Counted from the stretch's first letter, positions 35,066-47,971 are shown. The stretch is DNA of 64,000 bases from Hemicentrotus pulcherrimus (GCA_003118195.1 BEXV01000113.1:281884-345883), one strand, 5' to 3'. Notes: generated by a model from the letters alone, not told the origin. Made by a program: numbers and translations.

Positions 35066-35546
35066 ATACTCTGTAAAGAGGGATGTACTCAATGGAAAAA
35101 GAAGAATATATTTATCATGTTGTGCAGACCTGTATCATCTTGGGAGATCCTAATCAAATGACAGAAAAATCCATTGTTTTTATATTGAATAATAACCAAA
35201 TGCCAAAATTTGACTTTCAGATGTAAAGGGTTTATAAAACTTATGAAAGCGGCATTAGTTTAACTGTAAAATGTGTCATACTATTTGATGCTCTTTTAAA
35301 TAATTTTGAAGGTTTACTTTCCCTTTACCTTATGACAAAATCAGACTCAAAAGGTATTACCAAAGAGATGTATAGAACATGGATTTAATATTATGTTAAA
35401 TCCATTGGAGTAGAAAGTTTCCTTAATTGTTACATCTACAAAATGAAGAAGAGATAATTCGCTTGCAAGGTGACAGTTTGTAAAGCACCAAGTTGCCGGA
35501 TTTCCCATTAAACGGATAAGCAGTCATGTGTTCAGGTACACGTTTG

Positions 35547-36054
35547 GTCACAATAGGCCCGTCTTCACTATCTCGAGATTGCCAAATATCCAGCTATTTG
35601 AACTATCCCGATCGCATCTATCAAGCTATTTGCGTCTTCATTAGACCGAAGTAGCAAATTAGCTGGATAGTTGGTCGGGATAATATCCCAAGATATCTCG
35701 GTCTAGTTTGCAAAATATCCCGCTATTTCCGAACTAGCGGGAGAGTTTGCGACCGTCTTCATTAGACCGAAGTACGGATTCAAATATCCCGATCCCATCA
35801 TGCACAACGATTTCTGGTTCGCACATGGTATCTATACCGCTCAGCGCGCTAGTACAACCACTGACCTCGAGTAAACACGGAAAACCGCAAACTAGACTGA
35901 TCTATCTTGGGATATTATCCCGACCAACTATCCAGCTAATTTGCTACTTCGGTCTAATTAAGACGCAAATAAGCTGGATTGTTTGCGATCGGGATAATGC
36001 AAATAGCTGGATATTTGGCAATCTCGAGATAGTGCAGACACGCCTAGTTGTGAC
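35547..36054. mobile_element. Foldback MITE, AGGCCYG family, about 508 bp
   Basis: Long arms of about 150 bp. The left arm starts GTCACAATAGGCCCGTC and continues CACTATCTCGAGATTGCC; the right arm ends GGCAATCTCGAGATAGTG then CACGCCTAGTTGTGAC. Inside, CTGGATAGTTGGTCGGGATA and its complement recur. A 104-codon open frame across it is a by-product. Confidence 0.8.
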
Positions 36055-37831
36055 AGGTTAGTAACACTAGCCCGGATTGTGATCATCATTCCATTTAAAA
36101 TCAATTGGGAAGGGGGGGGGGACATGTAGAGGTTTTTAATGAAGAACATTGCAGTGATTTTCATGCGAATGGGAGCTAATTTTAAATAAAAATCATTGAA
36201 ATTGTTGGACCCTCTTCTGATTGTGCTCTCATACAGTGCGAAACAACTCAAGATTTACAGGCAGAAATCTCCTTTCTTTGAGTGATGCATAGATCATTCT
36301 CAATCATATTCTTACCTCTAACTATGGATAGAAGTAACAATCTGTTCAGTATATTCTTATCAGTCATAATTTTGTCAGAGCAAAACAGCAGGACACAACA
36401 TTGGACCATAACTAGCCTGGACAAACCAGTCACCCTGATTAGTCTTGGTTTCTTGTTGGTGGCCGGACACCAGCTTTATCACAGTACTGATGGAGACATC
36501 ATTTACATTGTGTATAAATCATTTTTGTATTGAAGACGCCCTAGTGCTCTAAGGTCTGTTTTTCATGCCTTTCGTGTTGACAGTTGATCCACACTTTTTT
36601 TGTCCCTGACACTAAGGTATATAAAACTATATGCATCCCTACAGATTAGTTTCAGTTCAGAACCAAACTGATAAATAGTGGTCATAAAGATAAGTCAGAT
36701 TTGGCTTCCAAAAGAAAAAAGCAAATCCTTTTCCTATCCGATGATAAAAAACTATGCATGAAAGGACAATTTTCTATCTCCTAGGCTAAATAATAGGATG
36801 TGTATTGAGCCGCCAGTATAGAAAGTTTTATTGAGAGGATCGAGCTTCATACTTACCCGTACACTGGGTATGTACCTTTTGGTTGAGCTGCTTATTCTGC
36901 ATTGAATATCATCCTAGGGACTGGTGTACAAATCCTGGATGAATTAGAGAGATTTAACTGTAAATGAAAGGACATGTTTGTAGTTATAGGGACTATCATT
37001 ATTGGACTATGATTAAAGGAAAAGCTAGAAACCCACCATATATCTTTTCAAAATGAACAAATCTTTAATAATTTGGTATGTGGCCAAGTGAGAGAGTTTT
37101 TTCTACAGCTATTTACAGGTGTAGCTGAATTAATGTAAATGTGAGCTTTGAAATGTGTAAAAAGAGGTAATGAATTTCATCTGGACTGTTTTGCAAGTGA
37201 AAATAATGCCAAACAAACATGAAATTTGATTTCACATATGTTCAATAAGATGATTTAATTTTTTATCAATTATCAATAATAAAGAGGGAGTTTAAATGAA
37301 GCAGATCATGACAGCTGCATATCAAGGGTCAGAATGTCATTCCACTGTTACCGATAATGACCTTCTTGTTCTCAGCAGAAGGAATATGAATTCTATAGAT
37401 ATCCTAACATCGTGGATTCTCTAGACATTGAAGTTGCTCATGCATGGGTATATAGAGGGCAGCACACAGACGTACAACACGGGAGCGCAAAACCCTTTTG
37501 GCTCAGTGTTATGTAGTGATCGCAAGTAGAGGTCCAACTTGCCTACTTCACAAACGACTATAATTCCACGCATGAACATCTTTAACAATTGGTTTAAAAT
37601 TCAGGCCATGCGCAATTCACTAGCTCAATGTTTATTTAGGAACATTCAGAAAAACTGGGTCATGTATAAAAGATATGTGGGAGGGGGTGATGTGTGTAAT
37701 ATCACTCTTGTCAAATTGTACTCTACATTAGTACATTGTACTTACTGAAAAAAAGAAATAGCAAAAGAGTGGGAGGAAAGGGGTCTATCATTCAGTGAAG
37801 GAGTTGATTATCTAGAAACATGGACTTGCAA
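36055..37831. other. Spacer or intron, no exon identified
   Basis: AT-rich with a G-run at about 36110-36120. The open frame at 36282-36533 has neither splice sites at sensible places nor recognisable similarity. Confidence 0.5.
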
Positions 37832-38180
37832 AGAGTGCGTTTATCGACTTTTGCTTTTTCAAAACAGCTTTGCGCTTATCATCCATCAGGAACGTGATTC
37901 TGGCTCACATACACTTATCAAAACACTGTTTCTAAAGACACTTTTTCTCCTAACTAGAAATTAACCTGGGAAGGTCTGAAATATATATACGTTTTTCAAA
38001 ACAACTTTTGCGCTTACGGTATCATCTTTCAGAAACATGATTAGGGCTCATATACGCATTTCCAAACAGTGTTTCTAAAGACATATGGAAACAAGCTTGC
38101 GTTTATCAACTTGCAAATTTGCCTGAATCACGTTTGAAAACGCTGATTATAGGCTGGAAAAGAGTTGATAAACACACTCT
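37832..38180. mobile_element. MITE, TGCGTTTAT family, with internal direct repeat
   Basis: Ends AGAGTGCGTTTATCGACTTT and GAGTTGATAAACACACTCT are inverse complements. The interior has a diverged direct repeat, about 37853-37942 and 37993-38083 (shared TTTCAAAACA, TTGCGCTTA, ACTGTTTCTAAAGACA / CAGTGTTTCTAAAGACA). Confidence 0.75.
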
Positions 38181-38777
38181 AAGAAATGTCATTCATTATA
38201 ATCACAGGGCAGGAGGTTCTCTATCATGTCCCTGGTTCTATGATTAAACAATGTGAAAATCACCACGACTGAGATAGTCTGATAATTCCCAAACCACAGT
38301 TGTCAGTGCATAATTTGTGGTTTCTAGTATTTGCAAAGATGACATTAAATCTGACATGTCAGGTAGATGCACAATCTTTTGTTCGTTGTCAAACCCATGA
38401 AATAACCGGGATTTGTGGACCATCAACCATGCTCCAGATTTATAGTTAGGAAACAAAGTGGAAAATTCATTTTGTCTGAAGCAAACAGTCGGTTTTAAGC
38501 TCCAAAATACACTCTATTTGAACTGATGTGGACCAACGTACCTGGGAATGCAGTTCGATTGGACAGACCATTCAAATAATTATGGTTACGGCCGGGTATT
38601 CAAAGTTTTGAAATTGAACCCTTATCCTAATTGCAACATCATTCACCCAGCATCTTGATAAGTTGATTTTTGTCTGTCATATGCACTTCATTATTCTCGC
38701 CGTCCATGACGAGGAGAGCTTTACCCTAGTAGTTACAGTTTACTAGGGGGTCATCAAATTCACACTCGATCCACTCG

Positions 38778-39008
38778 GCACTATGAACCTGACTGACAAA
38801 GAAAGCGGACAAAATATACAGTTCCTCAGATAGACAAAGGAACATCCCTTTATCACTGCTATTATGTAAAAAATATGTGGAACAGGTGTCACATGCATAT
38901 TCACCAGTTCTACACATTTTTACATAATAACAGTGAAGGGGTGTTCCTTTGTCAACCTGAGGAACTGTATATTTTGTCCGCTTTCTTTGTCTGTCATGTT
39001 CATAGTGC
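38778..39008. mobile_element. 231-bp near-perfect hairpin (foldback element)
   Basis: Arms 38778-38883 and 38907-39008 match over about 100 bp at roughly 90 percent by eye (GCACTATGAAC...GTTCATAGTGC ends, central GCGGACAAAATATACAGTTC). The loop is only 23 nt. I see no clear target duplication, so it could be a foldback MITE or a structured RNA locus; mobile origin is the simpler reading. Confidence 0.75.
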
Positions 39009-40060
39009 GGGTTTAACAAAATAATTGACATCATTTTGTGCCATGTGCAAAGGTGCTAGGTAGAGTGTGAATTTGATGAGCAAATTTTCTAATGGAGTGT
39101 TTTCCTCATGGTCAGTTAAATAAGTTTGAATGCATTCATTGAGAACTACTGTAAATGAATATTTCAGTTTTGGTAGTAATTATATGAATGGAGCAGATAC
39201 AGCAGAGTATTGTAGTCAGCAAAGATATACATGTAAGAATATAATACAGGCATATGAATGGTGGTGTGTGTCTGCTCTCATTGCAGTTTATAGTTGGTCA
39301 TTTAGCCTAGGAGCGAAATAGCTTCATTTTAGTTAATGATATTATGTAATCGAAAAATTGTCTTTGTTGAAAAAAAATAAAGGCATTTAAGTTCAGACTA
39401 TTGTGTTTTACATGTATAACACTCTTCACTCTATTCATGATTTATAAGTGAACTTCTGTTTTGATCTACAAGGTATATAACTGTTTGCAAGTGCTCTTGA
39501 TTTACTATCCTAAGGCCTTTTCAAATGGCTCTGCTATTCCAGCAAATGGGGGATTGCCACAATAGCAGGCACTGCTTTGAAGTGCTCTGCTACTGTATAG
39601 TGGTCTTGGCCAGCAATTTAAGGAATATAAGCTGTTGAATTTGACTCCAAGGGACCTGGGGTTTGGAAGTGGTCTTGGCAATGGATTTGAAAGGAGTGCT
39701 TACTGTCCCCCTTCGATTATCAAAGAAGATTTGCAGAGGGGGGGGGGATTATAGGAAGGGGATGAGAGAATGTGGATTAAAGGGGTTGTGATTGGGGATC
39801 AAGACAGGGCTATTCTGCTGGCCAGGGTTACAGCTCAAGTTGGAGTAAATTGGACATTCTCTAGGGATCAGAACATTTAAGCCACTTAACCCTTTCAGCC
39901 TCATCGCTCAAAATGCCACTGTGAATTACCTCTTTTGTCATTTTCTTTCTAGTACAGTGAAACCTCTCCTGTCTTTCATACTAGGTCCATGGTCTTTCTA
40001 AGCCCGGTAGCCAGATAGCTTATGCTTCAACATTTTTTTGTGTATATATGAAAGAGGAGC

Positions 40061-40061
<1 letters not shown>

Positions 40062-40116
<55 letters not shown>
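40062..40116. repeat. (TA)n microsatellite
   Basis: About 27 TA units. Confidence 0.95.
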
Positions 40117-40119
<3 letters not shown>

Positions 40120-41060
40120 GGAAAATATTAATGTTGTAAGACTTCAAACTTGGATTTTTCAATTGATAATCATGCACATACAACACTTTACACTTACAAT
40201 AACAAGGCTTTTATGCACAATAAAGAGTTTGAGCAATATACAAGTAAATAAATAGGAGAGGATAAGTCGCGATCAGCCTACCGACTTTCAGCCATTCACA
40301 ATATGTTGGTCAAGTGGCAAGCTAGATATACCGCATGAAAAAGAATTATTTTAAAAACAGAATAGCTAGAAATGGCTGCTCAAAAGTAAGACCATAATTA
40401 GTATTGCATTTTGGGTCTTTAGATAGACTGACTGGAGATTAAAATATGCGCTAGCTATTTTCACGGAGATGGGTGAAGGTGTTTATTTTTCTCATCGATG
40501 AATAGCATCAATTAGGTTGGGAGAAGATGGGGTGAGAGATGAATAAGAGTTAACTATCCTGAGCTGACTGATGAACTACTGCAATTAGAATTAAGACCTT
40601 TAGTTGGCCGGCCTGCCCGTGTCATTCATCTATTTGTTATATAAAAGTTTAGGTTTAAGCCAGGATAGTACTAGGGATTAACTGGATCCTCTGAACTTAA
40701 CTGTTAGTTTGAATGATGTTATTCAAAAGGCTCCAATGCCCCCCCCCCAAAAAAAAAAAAAAAAAAAAAAAAAAANCACACTGAGATATAAACTTTGATC
40801 TGTTTATGTGTCCTTTCCCTGGTTCATATGGCAATTGACTGTAATACTTAATATCAATTTTCTTTATTCATCTTGCATTTGCAGTAGTTTTTTCCCCTCC
40901 TAAATGAATTGATTTGAACATTCTTTCATTGTTGATATGATAAATTGGTAACAGATATCAAAACAGTGTGCAGAAAGCACAAAATTTGATACTCTTTGAC
41001 CAATATAATAACAGTGAAAAATACCCTGAAATAAACCTGCCAAATTGTCAGTTTCCCCTT

Positions 41061-41084
41061 TCTCTCTCTCTCTCTCTCTCTCTC
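41061..41084. repeat. (TC)n microsatellite
   Basis: About 12 TC units. Confidence 0.9.
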
Positions 41085-42202
41085 TTCATCATTCTACTTT
41101 GTCTCACTGATTTACATATTATGTCTATCTGTTTTTTTGTTGAAGAGTAATTCACAAATTGTGTTTTAGAAGCTTCATGGTCTGAAGGTGCTCCCCCCCC
41201 CCTTATGGTGTTTCATTTGTTGTATCATGAAAGCATTTATTAGAATGAATATGTAAGTGTGAAAGTTCAACAAGGGTTCAAACACTAGTCATTCATTTGT
41301 TCATGTGCCCCCATTCTATACAAATGGATATTCAGTCGAGACATCTACAGCTTGTACATGTGCTTTGCATGCACGGAAAGGGGGGAGGGGGGTATTTACA
41401 TGTACATGGCAGCCAGAGATGTTTTCTTAAAACCATCTCAAAACCATTCTTTTTTCTGAGACCACCCACAAAAAGTTCAAGTTTCTATGATTTTCCCCTC
41501 GATACTTGCTTTACCATGTAACCATAGACCCATGACGTGACTATTTTCACAAGTCTGTCCATCCATCCAGCCGAGATGGTTTCGTGCATGCATGATGCTG
41601 AGGTCTAGGAATGAGATGTATTGCTCCGGGACTCCTCTCAAACAGTTCACTAGAGTTCAGAGAAAGAGGATGTATTAGGTTGATAGAGGCATCCATCAGG
41701 AGTTTACGAACTGTCACTCTCTACATTGTACGTGTCTACTCTCTTTCTCACATACATGCTTACTGTTTGCTAGTTCCCCTGTAACCTTTATTCTTGTAAA
41801 CTAGATTGTGTCTTAATTTGGATGCAATGGGATGGATATTTTGACAAATAATGGAATTAATCGTTCATTTTCAAATCAGTGGATCCTATACTTCTTCATA
41901 TTGTCACTATGATGGTGTCAATGATACTCCCAAATATCAACTCCTGTAACTAGATTTTGCAAGCAAGCAATGTTATAATAGCAATGTTATCATTGAAATG
42001 TTACAGATAAGATATGAAATCTTCTCAAATAGAGCACCTTTTTGCTGAATGTGAGGGGGTTGCAATGCCAATGTTACCCTTATATCAGTAATATCAAAAT
42101 AAATACCACTGCCTCCTAGTTGGATTGGTTATCTGTAAATCACTTACAGTTTTATTGTTTATGGTACATTATAGGCCAACAAGTTGCATTGGTTTTTTAA
42201 AA

Positions 42203-42541
42203 CTACATTTACACTACTGAAAAAACCTGTTAAATAGCNGGGGGGGGGCGAGTTTTACATATGCACCACTTGTCTGTACTCTGCATGTGTTAATAGGAAA
42301 GTGAGGAGAGTCACAAGAACAGAAACTGAAAAAATCACTGGTGTTTTGAGCCTGAGCATTTACACTGCAAAAATCAGTTGGGTTTCACCCGGCATTAAAA
42401 CAAAGACCTGCACCACACTCTCCGGAGGTGTGTTTTTCAATTTGGGCTTGTTGTTGTGTTTATGGGTAGTTGCCTCGCAACTTCCAACAAAACTCAGGAA
42501 TGTGAGAAAAAGTGATGTATTTGACTTGCAGTGTAAATGCA
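42203..42541. mobile_element. MITE(s), CATTTACACTG family
   Basis: An outer left end CTACATTTACACTACTG at 42203 precedes a single-N join (42239). A second element has perfect 15-bp ends GCATTTACACTGCAA (42356-42370) and TTGCAGTGTAAATGC (42526-42540). Two elements of one family may lie side by side, or the join may hide missing sequence. Confidence 0.65.
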
Positions 42542-44690
42542 ACTATTGCCACTTGTTACAGTCCTCACACTCCTACAAACTATAATTCATATTCTTAAAA
42601 AAAAATTAGAAAATTAGTAATAAACCGAACTGAAGAAATGGCTACTAACACAATGTTTTGTCGTTCAGATAACAATAATATTTTCACCAGATAAGTCAAG
42701 GAGAGGATATACAAAATCAATTCACAGATTTCATTCCTGGATCATCCCCTCTAATCTGTGCGACAATCTGACACCAGAAGTCTGAAATTTATGACCATGA
42801 ACCAGCCCCCTAACAAAGGCCGAGTTCAGGCAGTAAATCTTAATTGTTTTGTTAGTATTTGTCATCATTTGCTATCAAGAAGTCTGTGAAATAACATGTT
42901 TTGAAGGCAAAGAAAATGATTTTTCAGATATCATTGTGCTTTTGTGAATATATTCCTTTGTGAAAATATGAATGCCTTTAGCCATTATTCATCATATCTA
43001 ATCGAATAATCCTAAGGAATTTGTCTAAGCTTATTTTTTGACAGAATTGGGACCTTTTATTGCATGCAAATGAATTAGCTGCGATATTTTATGAACCGAG
43101 TCACTGGCTTTACTATCGCTTTTTGACAAAGCAGGGTCATTCAATTCTGTTTCATTACCTGAGTAGAAATGATGATTTATGTCAATAAATATCTAATGAT
43201 ACTCCCCCATCACAAGCATTCAATCTTATGTTCCAGTTACCTGCATTTTATGTTTATGATACACCATATAGGGACATGTAGATTCTTCATTGGTGCATGC
43301 TTGAACAGCTCCAAATGTCATAGCTAGAGTTAGCATGCATTAGATCTTTTTGCAGTAAGCTCACAAAATATGGTGAAAAACCTCATGTACAGTACATTTG
43401 TGAAAAGGAAGTTTACAATACAATTAACTGACTTTTATTTCAGAATATGGTATAGGGAATAGATACGCACTTACCTGTCTTGGAGAATGATAAAAAGGGG
43501 ACTTCAATTTCATTGCTGGGATACATCAAATTTCACAGAGTCATTTTGACAGAATTTAAAGCTGATGTGGATTTAGTTATTACTCCCCTCATCCTTCATC
43601 TTCATAATTTAATAATAATATAACATAATGATATAATAATTAATTTACCCCTACACACTTTGCTTGCTTTCTTCGCATCTCTGGACGGTTGCTTGTTTGC
43701 CACATGTGCAATTGTGCACAAAAAATACCCACCTATTGACTGAAGAAATGCTTTGTGCAACACATTTGAAAATAACCAATTTACAACTAAATTAAGATTA
43801 GCTCAATGACAACCTTCTTAACAGAAATTCTAAAAATAGATTTTTATGACGTCACAGCTTCGGTACTCTATACTGTAGTTCTTCTTACTCTAGAAACAAT
43901 CATCTTGAAGAGTTAGGTATATTCATCCCATGTTAAAAATATTTACTATTGTTTGATTATTTGTGTGGTAATTCCATCTTCTCAATCCCTCCTGATTTAT
44001 ATAAATATGTAATTTGCTATTTCGATAAGGATTTGATTTAGATGAATTGCGCATTGGTCATTTGTAAAGTGTACAGAAAAAACAACAACACATATTGCTA
44101 AAAAATCAGATTGTAAGAAAGTAAAACTATACCTTCAAGACAAAAAAGAAAAGAAAAAAAGATCTCATCCAATTTGCACATAAAGCTTCATTACAGCTGA
44201 CCCTGACTAGAGGTCAGACAATAGAAGGTTTACAGCCTATAGATGGATTAGTTTACACCTTTTATTTGTTGATTGTAAGTCACCTTTTAGCTCAAGTCAA
44301 GGACCTCATTGCTTAGATACACCCCACATGACCTTCCCTTTGTTATGCCTTACCAGCCCTGGAAAGACAAGACTGAATGATTTTTCTCAGAATAAAGATA
44401 GTAGCAACGATAATAAAATATAATAATTTTCTTATATTTCATGGTATGTGAGAATACCAAGATATTTCCATGCACTTTGATCATACTCTTCATTTGTATT
44501 GACACATGTTATTTAGTTTTTAATATTATATGAAATAAGTAGGAAATTGTTTAGAACTGAACATGAGCCCAGTCAAAAATTGATGTGGTTCTACAGGAAG
44601 CTTTGTCACTTTCCCCGGCCTGGTCCAGCTAAATCATTGGATAAAGAGACACAGCTACCCACTCTACAGAAGAAGAAAAAAAAAACACTC
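42542..44690. other. Spacer, no gene seen
   Basis: AT-rich with stops in all frames. It contains a solitary repeat arm at 43826-43878 matching the outer foldback arm at 35013-35060. Confidence 0.5.
43826..43878. repeat. Solo fragment of the 33694-35065 foldback family
   Basis: AAAATAGATTTTTATGACGT, then CACAGCTTCGGTACTCTATA, matches the right arm at about 35013-35060 with few differences. Confidence 0.6.
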
Positions 44691-44699
44691 ACAGCTCAC

Positions 44700-44780
44700 T
44701 CTGATTGGTCAAATATACTCATGGAGTATGTGACCTGCAACCAATAGGAAAGCTGCATTCAGCCCAGTACATGTGTAAGT
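44700..44780 (+). promoter_or_regulatory. Candidate promoter of the DIPK2-like gene (paired CCAAT boxes)
   Basis: An inverted CCAAT box (ATTGG, 44704-44708) and a direct one (CCAAT, 44741-44745) lie 37 nt apart, a common promoter arrangement, about 250 nt upstream of a well-formed exon on the same strand. A GTAAGT donor-like site is at 44775-44780. Assignment to the gene is inferred. Confidence 0.35.
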
Positions 44781-44995
44781 GTGCACTGCATGCACCTGCC
44801 GCTTGTGTAGTATGGTGCTGTATGAGTGTGTGTAGTGGAGGGTTTCATGCTTGGGAGCTATCTATTTGTGTAGATGTCTGTCACTTGGCACTCGGTTGGT
44901 GTGGTCTGTTACAGACAGTTTGAGCCAGGATAAATAATCACACTGGACTTTGTGGAAATAATCTTGGGATTCGACCTGTCTTTTATCTCCTTCAG

Positions 44996-45056
44996 ATGTT
45001 CAGTTGAGCCAACTTTTAATACATCTTTCTTCAAAGGAAGAGTGCTGAATCATCAG
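44996..45056 (+). other. Candidate 61-nt 5' UTR exon of the DIPK2-like gene
   Basis: The acceptor TTTTATCTCCTTCAG (AG at 44994-44995) and donor CAG|GTATTT bound 61 nt. One frame is open across it, but the next exon has a stop before its ATG, so if spliced to 51375 the exon is untranslated. An upstream ATG at the exon's first base closes after three codons. Confidence 0.4.
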
Positions 45057-46450
45057 GTATTTCATAACTTCAAGCACTTCTTAGAGAAAGTAAAAGTTTA
45101 TTTATTTTTATTCATAAGTTTTATTAATACAATTTATATTAATCATCAAGTTTGTCTTTAATTTGTAATCTTAAAGTTGATTGTATTAACACACAAAGAA
45201 TTTGAATAAGAAAAAATAGGCATATTTTTACTGTTATTCTAATTAATGATTGTACCTACCATTACATGTTATTATAAAAATGATAATCATAATTATTATT
45301 TTATATCAAATAAACATGATTTGCAGTTGAACTAGTTAACATGTCATCATTAATGCATCATTGATTGACGAGAGGGAGTGTTCAGCAAGGGTCATAGAAT
45401 TTTTTTTAAAATTTTTTAAACAGATTCACAGTTTTCATATATATGGTACTAAGAAGGATTGTTTAAACATGGAGCTATATCTCCATGGTATACCAGAAAA
45501 CTATATTGTGCACAGCTAAAACCACTATAAACTGCCAATTTCTTTAAGCTGATTTTGTCAGGTTCAGTCATTTTTCGATGGTTTGGGCCTTGGGCTGGGT
45601 TTAGTACTTCTTGTTTTGGGGAAAGATGAGCAACAATGAATGATGTATTGACAAATAAATGCAGAAATCTAATTTTTCTTCTAATTCTTCTTTGACCCCT
45701 ACTGATCATAACTCTGATAATAAGATTAAGAATTGATGTAGAATGATGGCAGGTGAATGGCAGCAACTGATAACAATTTTTCTATCAAATTCCCTGTCGC
45801 ACATCGGTTGTTTATTAGAACATCCATTAGATGAACAGCTTACAAATACTTGTTATCTTGATTCTTGAGAGAAAACTACATTAGTTGTCATATTTACGAT
45901 TGAAATTTTGATAAGACATTGTGATCCACAAATATTAGATAATGATCCATAACTGACTTAGTCATCCATAAAAATACAATCCCTGTCACGGCTGAACTGT
46001 GACATACATTAGTTTCCAGGTAGAAAGCAAACAAAGAAACAGAACGGATGTCTGACTTGTTTTTGAAGAAGATACCCCTAATCCATGTTTTTCAGTCTCA
46101 ACCAGTCTTCCAGTTGATTTACCAGTTCAATGAAAGGATTAATTCTGTATCATTAGTTAGCTACCAGTAGTTTTTGTGTCGGCTAGTTTGATCAAATATA
46201 GCTTTTGTAATGGGCATTATATTAGAGGATTGGGTTCTTTTGTGAAAGATAATACTTTCAGGAAGTCTGTGCAGCAGTGAGGAATCATTTGGAAAATCAG
46301 CTTTATAAGTTGATGTGCTCATTCAAATGCTCAGACATCACTGTATTGCTCTAGAAATGAAACAACATGTACAGTGTACCGGTAAGCAAAGAATCCAGTG
46401 AGGCTGGAAGAAGGGATTATATTAATTCATGAGAATGAGGAAGGAGATAA

Positions 46451-46481
<31 letters not shown>

Positions 46482-46482
46482 C
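46451..46482. repeat. (GA)n microsatellite
   Basis: GA units with one AAA interruption at the left. Confidence 0.9.
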
Positions 46483-46717
46483 TCATAATTAAGAGATGAA
46501 GCTGAATCAAAAGGACAGATAAAAAATTAAAATGGGTTTTGTTCAGATGTATGACATTTTTACAGGTTACATACTGTATGCTACACATCGTACCCCTGGC
46601 ACAGCACGAATGATGTTAGAAAGATGTTAATCTACATTTACAGGTGTGATAAGTGGGTACCTGGTAGGATTCATCCCTTGGATGCACTGAGCAGGGAGCT
46701 AAAGCCAGGGTAGCAAT

Positions 46718-47219
46718 TAGGGCTGAGACAAGTAGTCGAATGCTCGAATACTCGCACTGTTGACAACTTCTCGAGTACGATTTCTCGTACTCGAATATTC
46801 GGCCGCAAAAAAAGGCTGACGCTTAGCCGTGCTAGGGAGACCGCCGAACGCTGGCATGGTACCGTCTGTAAAAATGTTTCCTAGCTCAATCACTGTCAAA
46901 CTCACAAATAAGAAACGGGGACTCGGAGGAAAATGGATCATTCTGCCATCTTTGGTTGTTATAACAGCATTGTTTACTGTTAATATTATTATTATCAAAT
47001 CCGCACCTTCAACTGCAACTCAAAGTAAAACTGCATGAGTTTTTGGAGATGGACCTGGGATACTGCTCCCGTAGTATGGTGGTGGCAGCAACAAAAAATT
47101 AAAATTATTTTTTTTTTTTTTTTAAATTTAAAAAAACATGGCGTCTGAATATTGGAGTATTCGCTTGTAAGCCTGGGAGTGTACTCGGGTACCTCATTAA
47201 ACGGTTGTGCACAGCCTTA
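46718..47219. mobile_element. Non-autonomous hAT-type transposon, 502 bp
   Basis: Flanked by an exact 8-bp duplication GTAGCAAT (46710-46717 and 47220-47227), the target size of hAT elements. Ends TAGGGCTGAG and CACAGCCTTA match as imperfect inverted repeats (8 of 10). Subterminal TCGAATACTCG-type motifs recur on both sides (CTCGAATACTCG, GTACTCGAATATTCG; GGAGTATTCG, GTACTCGGG), as expected of transposase-binding sites. Short open frames inside (46717-46998 minus, 46829-47038 plus) do not resemble a transposase. An A/T-run lies at 47106-47135. Confidence 0.85.
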
Positions 47220-47931
47220 GTAGCAATATCCTAAGTCTAGTGGAAGCACATAGAGACATCATATAATGTGATGTGTGCTGTACTTGAATGATGTAGATAT
47301 ATTTGGGGAGTTTTGTATTCATTGTTGTGCTGTTTATGACAAAGTATGGTAGTAGATTGACATTAAAATAATCTTAACTTCAGAATTAATTTTCTTGACA
47401 AATGTTTAAATGAGCCTGTCTGAAAGCTGTATCCTCATGTTGGGTAATACACAAACATTTGTATTTAATAGCTCCATGTTTATGCGCACAAGGCCTGCCA
47501 ATTTCATTTGTACTGCACAAATATAATCTTTTTTTTCTTTACAAAAATCAAGAGCATAATATCTTTTTGAGTAAGTCTAGTAGGTTGAACTTCTTGACTA
47601 ATCATGCATTTATTAGTCTACCGTATTGAATGGAATCAGTATGGATAAAAGAAGATATTTCATAACATCAGTTGGATCATTACACATGAAAGCAGTCATC
47701 AACTTTCTTTGTTCACTTGTTTGTTTGTGTGTACTCTGTTATGACTGAGTTACTCCCCGGAAAACAAGTGCATGGAAAAAAGATTGTATGGATTGATCAT
47801 TTCTTATCAGTCTATTTATAATAAACCTGGTAACATTTAAGATTGATATATGAAAAATTGAGTATAACACTTTGTTCATGGAAAATTATTTAAAGAGATT
47901 TGATGTAGGCTGTACTTAATATGAATTACCG

Positions 47932-47971
47932 GGGGGGGGGGGGGGGGGGGGGNNNGGGGGGGGGGGGGGGG
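47932..47971. other. Poly-G run with NNN join
   Basis: G-runs lie on both sides of N at 47953-47955; probably a sequencing stop in a homopolymer. Confidence 0.9.

Larger units (their letters stand above)
39009..42202. other. Spacer or intron with microsatellites, no confident exon
   Basis: Contains a TA microsatellite, a TC microsatellite, a poly-C/poly-A join with a single N at 40776, and G/C-runs at about 39739 and 41193. A stretch at about 39168-39231 has an acceptor-like and a donor-like edge and is open in one frame, but I do not consider it supported. Confidence 0.45.

Noticed and set aside
35747..36061. 104-codon plus-strand open frame
   Set aside because: Falls within a foldback MITE and reads through its inverted arm.
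39168..39231. Possible 64-nt exon with acceptor TTTCAG and donor GTAAGA
   Set aside because: Too short, no recognisable peptide, and no partner exon of matching phase found.
46717..46998. 93-codon minus-strand open frame
   Set aside because: Lies inside the hAT-type element and shows none of the hAT transposase motifs I would expect.
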